Of a stretch of 11,696 nucleotides of DNA, positions 7,691 to 11,696 are shown piece after piece; within the stretch, counting starts at the first letter, position 1, and each line of letters opens with the position of its first letter. Source of the stretch: JAALLB01 sp964502215. Its GTDB lineage: Bacteria; Pseudomonadota; Alphaproteobacteria; Rhizobiales; Rhizobiaceae. Location: the NCBI GenBank assembly GCA_964502215.1, contig CAZCUN010000073.1:1-11696 (forward strand), in the 5' to 3' direction. The notes under the pieces are model-generated. The model did not search any database. It had not been told where the DNA came from and worked only from the letters and a program-made list of their open reading frames with translations. Both the position numbers and the translations under genes were made by a program.

Positions 7691-8860
7691 ATGGATAAGT
7701 TAAAAACAACATTTACAAAGATGGTATCTACAACTTTGCTGGGTATGGTTTTGTTTAATAGTTCACCGGCGGAAGCAAATTTTTCGTTTAAAATTGGCAT
7801 GAGCAAAGCGGATGTCTCTCGCATTCTTATTTCTAAAGGTTATACGCAAATTCAAGTACATGACACTGGTTTTAAAACGGGTAAGGCTTTCGCATGTAAA
7901 GATGGCATAAAATATAACGTCAAGGTGGATTATAAAGGACGCGTAAAAGGGCAGTCCAAAGTCGGAAGCTGCCGAAATACAGTCTCCCCTAAACAGATAA
8001 AGCAAAATCTACGTGCCAACGGATTTGAGCGTATTGTCATTGATGAACAAAACCAAAAATATGTAGTTCTCGGCTGTAAAGGTAATCAGCGCGTGCGCCT
8101 GATTTTATCCCTTCAAGGTCAAGCACTGCAACGCCGCAACATAGGCAGATGTCAAAACGAACTTGCGCCAAGCGATGTACGGCAGGCCTTGCGTGATAAT
8201 GGCTATAACAGAATTGAATTCACAGACCGTCAGCTACCTAGATATGTAGCAAATGCATGTTTGCGTGGCACTAAGCTTGAGTTGGTAATCAACCGCTTTG
8301 GTGAAATTAGAAATGAACGCCGCATCGGTAGATGCAATCCAAAAATTAATTCTAATAACCTACAAAACATCATGCAGCAAAAGGGTTATGATCGTATTGA
8401 AATTATCAATGCCAGAGCGCCACGCTACCAAGTTGAGGCTTGTAATGAAAATACCCATTTTAAAGTAACATTGGATGTTTATGGTAAGATTACACAGCGT
8501 GAAAATATCGGCTCGTGTCGCAATGATATCACCCAACGCGAAATCGTTCAGCTCTTGCGTAATGAAGGGTTTTCACGAATTAATGTCAAACGGCAGAACA
8601 ATGGTGCATTCAATATTAATGCCTGTCTGCAAGGGTATCAAAAACTCATAAAGCTTAGCCGTTATGGTGATCTTTTAGAAGAAAGAGATGGCAATGCTTG
8701 TAAAAGCCAGTCGCTTGATACGGTTCGCAAGAACTACACGAATCGTGGGTTTAGAAAGGTCAGTTTTTACATGGAGGCATGCAAAAACGGCAACAAGTTT
8801 CGCATAGAATTAGATAAGTTTGGCGACCCTATCGGCAGAGAGCGCATTGGGCGTTGTTGA
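7691..8860 (+). CDS. Secreted protein of six tandem C-x24-C modules
   Basis: A 389-residue protein that I cannot assign to a named family. Residues 1-29 form a signal peptide (basic start, hydrophobic core TTLLGMVLF, cleavage after SPAEA), so the mature chain is periplasmic or extracellular. The rest is six diverged repeats of about 52-61 residues. Each has a helix-like stretch ending G-Y/F-x-R/Q/K-I/V, then an aromatic and x-x-x-(A/G)-C, an F/Y/Q-x-G turn 14 residues after the cysteine, and a second cysteine exactly 25 residues after the first. The pairs are C69/C94, C129/C154, C190/C215, C251/C276, C312/C337 and C364/C389, with no other cysteines; the last is the C-terminal residue. One disulfide per module is the natural reading. 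The helix-then-strands pattern recalls PepSY-like domains. GGGAG stands seven to eight bases before the ATG. Expressed alone; convergent with DUF1989. Confidence 0.85.
   Translation: MDKLKTTFTKMVSTTLLGMVLFNSSPAEANFSFKIGMSKADVSRILISKGYTQIQVHDTGFKTGKAFACKDGIKYNVKVDYKGRVKGQSKVGSCRNTVSPKQIKQNLRANGFERIVIDEQNQKYVVLGCKGNQRVRLILSLQGQALQRRNIGRCQNELAPSDVRQALRDNGYNRIEFTDRQLPRYVANACLRGTKLELVINRFGEIRNERRIGRCNPKINSNNLQNIMQQKGYDRIEIINARAPRYQVEACNENTHFKVTLDVYGKITQRENIGSCRNDITQREIVQLLRNEGFSRINVKRQNNGAFNINACLQGYQKLIKLSRYGDLLEERDGNACKSQSLDTVRKNYTNRGFRKVSFYMEACKNGNKFRIELDKFGDPIGRERIGRC
7796..8857 (+). repeat. Six tandem protein-coding repeats of about 52-61 codons
   Basis: Module boundaries estimated from the first cysteine of each unit: periods of 60, 61, 61, 61 and 52 codons. 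Inter-cysteine spacing is 25 in every unit and a glycine is invariant 14 residues after each first cysteine. The units are strongly diverged in DNA sequence, so this is an old duplication rather than a recent tandem array. Confidence 0.85.
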
Positions 8861-8861
8861 G

Positions 8862-9722
8862 TTAAATCCCATGCGTTCTTGAATAAGAATTAGGCGCTGG
8901 TGCTTGCCAGTCTTTCAGTGTGCCTTCTTTTGGTTTGTAAATTTCCACACCAAGCGGATGGCACTGCGCGGCATCGCTCGTGTGTTCAGCGCTACAATCC
9001 CCACCAGGGCAAGCGCTTAACCCACCCAGCAGATCAATCTCTGCAAAAAGCTCAAGATAGTCACCTTGGCGCACAGGACTTGCTTTCATGAAATATTGCT
9101 TGGTGTCTGGCATGAATCCTGTGCACATGAAGACGTTGAGCACATCATGCACATGCGGTTCAGCTTCTTCCAATGTTATGCCTTTGGTTTGAGAGAGCGC
9201 ACGCGTCAGATTTGAGTGGCAGCAATAATGATATTCGTGTCCTGCAAGCACAACGCCTGTATATGGATCGCACCGTGTACCAATCACATCATGCACAGAA
9301 CCACCAAATTCATCCCAGCCATACCAATCAAGCGTATCATGCGTAATCGTCGCCATTGGGCGCATGTGAGGAAGATTGCTCCACAGTCTATCGCCAGTAC
9401 TAACATGCGTTCCGTGAAGCGCTCTGGTTTTTCCACTGAAAAAACGCTCGTTCAAGTCATGCGCATTCCATAAATTTAAGTCACCCACCTGTGGGCCTTC
9501 AGGACACGTGATGCGAACGAAATGACCAGCAGGCACATTAAATGTTTCTGCATCACGAGGGTTCACCATGATCTCTTCAACCATCTCCATTGTGCTTCGT
9601 GCATCCGCATAAAGCGTTGCGTTATAAGCGGGTAGACTATCAATGGGATAACATACAATCGGTTTAATCGCCTTACGAGCTTGAGCATCATCAGGTGCTT
9701 GTGTTTGCGGTGTGGACTTCAT
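8862..9722 (-). CDS. DUF1989 / urea carboxylase-associated family protein
   Basis: A 286-residue soluble protein. The family core is clear: VPAGHFVRI (63-71), GDLNLWNA (80-87), HGTHVSTGDRLWS (103-115), TRCDP (149-153) and ACPGGDCS (237-244). DUF1989 proteins occur beside urea/guanidine carboxylases, and two of them (CgdA, CgdB) form carboxyguanidine deiminase. This gene has no carboxylase or allophanate hydrolase neighbour here, so it may act on another amino or guanidino compound. Nine cysteines occur, including GHEYHYCCHSN (161-171) and C238/C243/C254, which could bind a metal. A TTG at 9737 could add five residues, but GGAAG lies eight bases before the ATG at 9722, so that start is chosen. 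One base separates its stop from that of the six-module protein. It is divergent from dgcN across 167 bases. Confidence 0.83.
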   Translation of the reverse strand: MKSTPQTQAPDDAQARKAIKPIVCYPIDSLPAYNATLYADARSTMEMVEEIMVNPRDAETFNVPAGHFVRITCPEGPQVGDLNLWNAHDLNERFFSGKTRALHGTHVSTGDRLWSNLPHMRPMATITHDTLDWYGWDEFGGSVHDVIGTRCDPYTGVVLAGHEYHYCCHSNLTRALSQTKGITLEEAEPHVHDVLNVFMCTGFMPDTKQYFMKASPVRQGDYLELFAEIDLLGGLSACPGGDCSAEHTSDAAQCHPLGVEIYKPKEGTLKDWQAPAPNSYSRTHGI

Positions 9723-9730
9723 GTATTTCA

Positions 9731-9735
9731 CTTCC
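9731..9735 (-). promoter_or_regulatory. Ribosome binding site deciding the DUF1989 start
   Basis: GGAAG on the minus strand, eight bases before the ATG at 9722. It overlaps the alternative TTG start at 9737, which has no site of its own. Confidence 0.6.
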
Positions 9736-9853
9736 AAAAGTTAATACATATCCATACGCAAATCTGGCCTAGCCTTGCAATGAAATTTTTACATAAACTG
9801 GCACTATTCAGGTTGAATTCTGGTCTTTAGATGTAAATACAGATAAAAAACAA

Positions 9854-9876
9854 CAGGCTGGTTACAGACTGGTAAC
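9854..9876 (+). repeat. Adjacent direct and inverted repeats before dgcN
   Basis: CAGGCTGGTTA (9854-9864) is followed at once by CAGACTGGTAA (9865-9875), a tandem match at 9 of 11 bases. GTTAC (9861-9865) and GTAAC (9872-9876) are also inverted around six bases. It ends 13 bases before the ATG and beside the AGGA ribosome binding site, so it could be an operator or a weak leader hairpin. The rest of the 9723-9889 spacer is AT-rich, and no clear promoter pair was found. Confidence 0.3.
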
Positions 9877-9889
9877 AGGATAAAATGTC

Positions 9890-10900
9890 ATGAGTATTAA
9901 ATCACCATATCTTCTTTTCATTGGCGATGTGCCTGATGCACTTGCAGCAAAAACAGCACAAGGCGTTGTCGATTGGCGTCCAGAGCGTTGTGCAGGCCAA
10001 ATGCGCATGGAAGGCTGTGGCGCAGATCTTGGTATCTCTGACATGGGCATAGAAGAAGCGGTTGCGGCTGGCGTTAAAACCTTTGTTGTGGGCGTTGTGA
10101 ATGCTGGCGGTGTCTTGAAAGACACTTGGATACCGATCGTTGTGCAAGCCATTGAAGCAGGCCTTGATGTAGCAAGTGGTCTGCATGTAAAATTGGAAGC
10201 CGTGCCGGAAGTTGCCGCAGCTGCCAAAAAACATGGCGCAGTGCTTCATAATCTTCGCCACTCAGACCGGGTTTACGCAGTTGGCAAAGGCACACCGCGC
10301 AAGGGTAAACGCTTGCTAGCTGTAGGAACAGATTGCTCAGTCGGCAAAAAATATTCAGCTCTATGCATTGAGCGCGATATGAAAGCTGCTGGCCATTCAG
10401 CAGAGTTTTGCGCAACAGGTCAAACAGGCTTATTAATCGCAGAGCGCGGTGTGGCACTAGACGCCGTTATCGCAGACTTTATTTCAGGTGCGGCAGAATA
10501 CATTACGCCAGAAACGGATGATAATAATTGGCAAATTGTTGAAGGGCAGGGATCACTCTTCCACCCTTCTTTTGCAGGCGTAACACTGGGGCTTTTGCAT
10601 GGTTCACAGCCAGACGCATTTGTCGTTTGCCATGAGCCAACCAGAACAACCATGCGCAACGTACCAAACGCACTCCCAAGTATCCAACAAGTGATTGATG
10701 CAACAGTCCTGATGGGCAGCCTAACCAACCCAGACATCCAATGCGTAGGCATCTGCGTCAACACATTAGCCTTAGGCGAAGACGAAGCAAAAACCTACCT
10801 AGCCCAAACAGGCAAGGAGCATGGTCTACCATGCGTTGACCCGCTAAGATTTGGATCAGAGGCAATTGTGGCTGAAGTTGAGAGGCAGTTTGGGAAGTAG
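9890..10900 (+). CDS. dgcN: DUF1611 family protein, DgcN-like D-glutamate N-acetyltransferase
   Basis: A 336-residue soluble protein, normal length for DUF1611. An N-terminal Rossmann-like part contains WRPERCAGQ (29-37), the conserved G-V-V-N-A-G-G (68-74) and SGLH (96-99). A P-loop-like GTDCSVGKK (146-154) opens the second domain, followed by ATGQTGLLIA (175-184), EGQGSLFHPSFAG (218-230) and CHEPTR (247-252). In marine bacteria, DgcN has been described as acetylating D-glutamate, with the racemase DgcA converting the product to the L form. The assignment to that activity is by family only; the P-loop hints at nucleotide binding. AGGA lies nine bases before the ATG. The usual dgcA partner is absent, and IS30 debris begins within about 55 bases downstream. 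The gene is divergent from DUF1989. Confidence 0.82.
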   Translation: MSIKSPYLLFIGDVPDALAAKTAQGVVDWRPERCAGQMRMEGCGADLGISDMGIEEAVAAGVKTFVVGVVNAGGVLKDTWIPIVVQAIEAGLDVASGLHVKLEAVPEVAAAAKKHGAVLHNLRHSDRVYAVGKGTPRKGKRLLAVGTDCSVGKKYSALCIERDMKAAGHSAEFCATGQTGLLIAERGVALDAVIADFISGAAEYITPETDDNNWQIVEGQGSLFHPSFAGVTLGLLHGSQPDAFVVCHEPTRTTMRNVPNALPSIQQVIDATVLMGSLTNPDIQCVGICVNTLALGEDEAKTYLAQTGKEHGLPCVDPLRFGSEAIVAEVERQFGK

Positions 10901-10977
10901 GGTTTGAGTATTTGGGGCGGCGCTATTATTGTTGTTTTTACCTAGATTCCATATTGAAGTGCACCATTTGCCTTGTT

Positions 10978-10993
10978 GACGGACATAGCCGTC
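10978..10993 (+). repeat. Small hairpin in the IS30 leader
   Basis: GACGG and CCGTC pair around a six-base loop. It is the first of two hairpins upstream of the transposase start; leader hairpins in IS elements can shield the transposase from read-through transcription, but that role is not shown here. Confidence 0.35.
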
Positions 10994-11007
10994 GTTCTGC
11001 ACATTCG

Positions 11008-11025
11008 AGGTTGAACCATCAACCT
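11008..11025 (+). repeat. Second hairpin in the IS30 leader
   Basis: AGGTTGA and TCAACCT form a perfect 7-bp stem with loop ACCA, nine bases before the GGAGG of the transposase fragment. It lacks a T tract, so an intrinsic terminator is unlikely. Confidence 0.45.
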
Positions 11026-11047
11026 TTGAACGCGGAGGAACGCGACT

Positions 11048-11122
11048 ATGTCCTATACCCATCTTACCCCACAAGAACGGCATGTCATCTATCATTTGAT
11101 ACTTTATGGCCTTAGTTTTTAA
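11048..11122 (+). pseudogene. IS30-family transposase, N-terminal fragment of 24 codons
   Basis: The ATG at 11048 opens MSYTHLTPQERHVIYHL and continues to G-L-S-F before TAA. This matches the start of IS30 transposases, which begin M-x-Y-x-x-L-x-x-E-E-R-x-x-I and continue G-x-S-x-x-x-I-A in the first helix-turn-helix. A full protein would have well over 300 residues. The reading frame ends where the palindrome begins, since the stop TAA uses its first two bases. GGAGG stands nine bases before the start. The fragment is inactive. Confidence 0.8.
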
Positions 11123-11196
11123 TTACGGTGACAGTTTACTAAATAAGCAAAGACACTAGAGGATAATTGCTTATTTAGTAAACTGTCACCGTAATT
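11121..11196. repeat. Perfect palindrome: 30-bp arms, 16-base loop (MITE-like)
   Basis: The left arm (11121-11150, beginning AATTACGGTGACAG) and right arm (11167-11196, ending CTGTCACCGTAATT) are exact reverse complements over 30 bases, separated by 16 non-matching bases. As RNA it would form a very stable hairpin on either strand. It lies at the exact junction between IS30 sequence and an unrelated minus-strand gene pair. It could be a miniature inverted-repeat element or two fused IS ends. No flanking target duplication is evident. Confidence 0.9.
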
Positions 11197-11237
11197 CCAT
11201 CTTCAAATTCTGCGATTAGTTGTCCTGGCTGAGGCAT
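11175..11237 (-). pseudogene. 20-codon ORF, probable start of a gene cut by the palindrome
   Basis: On the minus strand GGAG lies seven bases before an ATG at 11237, opening MPQPGQLIAEFEDG followed by ITVTVY and a stop. The last six codons and the stop are read from the palindrome arm, so the original gene probably continued beyond and was truncated by the insertion. The start overlaps the last 22 bases of the 141-codon ORF, an arrangement typical of coupled genes in an operon. The original product cannot be told from 14 residues. Confidence 0.5.
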
Positions 11238-11641
11238 GTATTTTCTCCTTTGGAATTATCTCGTTTACCTATATCAAAATGCTGAGTTTGGAATTTGTCA
11301 CTGTAAATCATTAGAAAAGAAAAGTTTTTCTTATCACATGACCATGTTACTCTATTAGATTCATTATCTGGAAAGGACTGAAGTGTTCCTAATATAGGAA
11401 TTTTAAAATCACGAATTCCTTCTATTCGTTGAATTGCATTTCTGTTATTATTCATTGGAAATGAAGAGACGCATTCTTCGAAGCTATCTATGTTCTTATA
11501 GTGCGTTATAAAAACATAGACGTGCCTGTTTTTGTGTCTTTCAATAAATTCTGCGGGAATGTCAAACTGCAAGTCAGAGCAGATCGTGATATTGGTCGGA
11601 GAATTAACAACTTTGATAATTTTGGCTCTTGATTGTATCAA
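11216..11641 (-). CDS. Unknown protein, probably 5'-truncated by an IS
   Basis: An AT-rich 141-codon frame, not recognised. It has no signal peptide, membrane segment or obvious motif; the middle is mixed polar/aromatic (HVYVFITHY, FSFLMIYSD), like a compact alpha/beta domain, and the C-terminus is hydrophilic. The first start codon available is a TTG at 11641 without a ribosome binding site, set in a run of nine T, and the frame stays open through that run into the IS terminus until a stop at 11669-11671. The simplest reading is that the IS at 11652 removed the real 5' end. The downstream coupled ORF suggests it was the first or middle gene of an operon. It could be an intact short gene with a TTG start, but that is less likely. 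Confidence 0.5.
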   Translation of the reverse strand: MIQSRAKIIKVVNSPTNITICSDLQFDIPAEFIERHKNRHVYVFITHYKNIDSFEECVSSFPMNNNRNAIQRIEGIRDFKIPILGTLQSFPDNESNRVTWSCDKKNFSFLMIYSDKFQTQHFDIGKRDNSKGENTCLSQDN

Positions 11642-11651
11642 AAAAAAATAA

Positions 11652-11696
11652 GGGGCTGTCCCAGATAACTACGATAAATATTGTTTAACCCATTGG
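11652..11696 (-). mobile_element. Opposite end of the same type of insertion sequence, running off the right edge
   Basis: Positions 11652-11670 are the exact inverse of 33-51. Interior to the tip this end differs from the left one and contains a minus-strand frame closing with a stop at 11669-11671, as expected for the 3' side of a transposase gene. The IS at the left edge shows the 5' side on the same strand, so the two flanking copies have the same orientation. Confidence 0.6.
11669..11696 (-). CDS. Possible transposase C-terminus, last 8 codons
   Basis: The minus strand reads QWVKQYLS and then TAG at 11671-11669, with the stop overlapping the inner edge of the 19-bp terminal repeat. A transposase gene ending at the terminal repeat is common in compact IS elements. 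Too short to assign a family; the call depends on the IS interpretation. Confidence 0.3.

Larger units (their letters stand above)
10951..11120 (+). mobile_element. Truncated 5' end of an IS30-family element
   Basis: The stretch after dgcN holds a probable IS end (around ATATTGAAGTGCACCATTTG, 10951-10970), two small hairpins, a ribosome binding site (GGAGG, 11034-11038) and the first 24 codons of an IS30-type transposase. The sequence then switches abruptly to the palindrome at 11121. The left boundary is estimated because no second terminus is present for comparison. The remainder of the element is missing from the window. Confidence 0.65.

Noticed and set aside
9862..10457. Several overlapping minus-strand frames inside dgcN
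   Set aside because: Mutually overlapping antisense frames with A/T/S- or C-rich translations, as expected from the codon bias of dgcN rather than real genes.
10901..10950. Possible terminator after dgcN (G/C-rich GGGGCGGCGC followed by T-rich sequence)
   Set aside because: No stem of useful length can be formed; the G/C stretch has no downstream partner before the T-rich part.

Overview
The window looks like part of an alphaproteobacterial chromosome of fairly low GC, possibly Hyphomicrobiales (Rhizobiales). The evidence is a COX15-type heme A synthase beside a DUF2842 protein, a type 2 ArgC tail-to-tail with it, and an agmatinase next to argC. From memory, that DUF2842-ctaA-argC-speB order is common in rhizobia. 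No rRNA, tRNA or CRISPR array was seen. Assignments come from reading motifs, not from database searches.

Layout. Both extremities (1-51 and 11652-11696) carry a perfect 19-bp inverted terminal sequence, with short minus-strand reading frames that look like the first and last codons of one transposase. The window is therefore best read as the segment between two copies of one insertion sequence in the same orientation, or as an assembly contig that stops at them. Inside the left IS end lies an AT-rich polysaccharide deacetylase (148-1197). Core genes follow: DUF2842 (minus), heme A synthase (plus), argC (minus) and agmatinase (minus). Divergent from agmatinase is a two-gene unit with no intergenic gap: a small HD-domain protein carrying a PhnZ/MIOX-like set of iron ligands, then a cytoplasmic BisC/DMSO-reductase-type molybdoenzyme. 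Next come a secreted protein made of six disulfide-type modules (plus), a DUF1989 protein (minus) and, divergent from it, a DUF1611/DgcN protein (plus).

The last 800 bases are a mobile-DNA scrapyard. They hold an IS30-family 5' end cut after 24 codons, a perfect 30-bp-arm palindrome, a tiny translationally coupled ORF that ends inside that palindrome, and a 141-codon unknown ORF whose 5' end appears cut by the right-hand IS.

How the genes may work together. Several enzymes handle amino-acid or guanidino nitrogen: ArgC in arginine synthesis, agmatinase on agmatine, DUF1989 (a family that includes carboxyguanidine deiminase subunits) and DgcN on D-glutamate. The HD/molybdoenzyme pair may be an oxidation/reduction couple for an unidentified small molecule. 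The most unusual items are the six-module protein with invariant C-x24-C spacing, the HD/molybdoenzyme operon, and the palindrome junction. Three convergent gene pairs end within 7 bases of one another or overlap, without a visible terminator.
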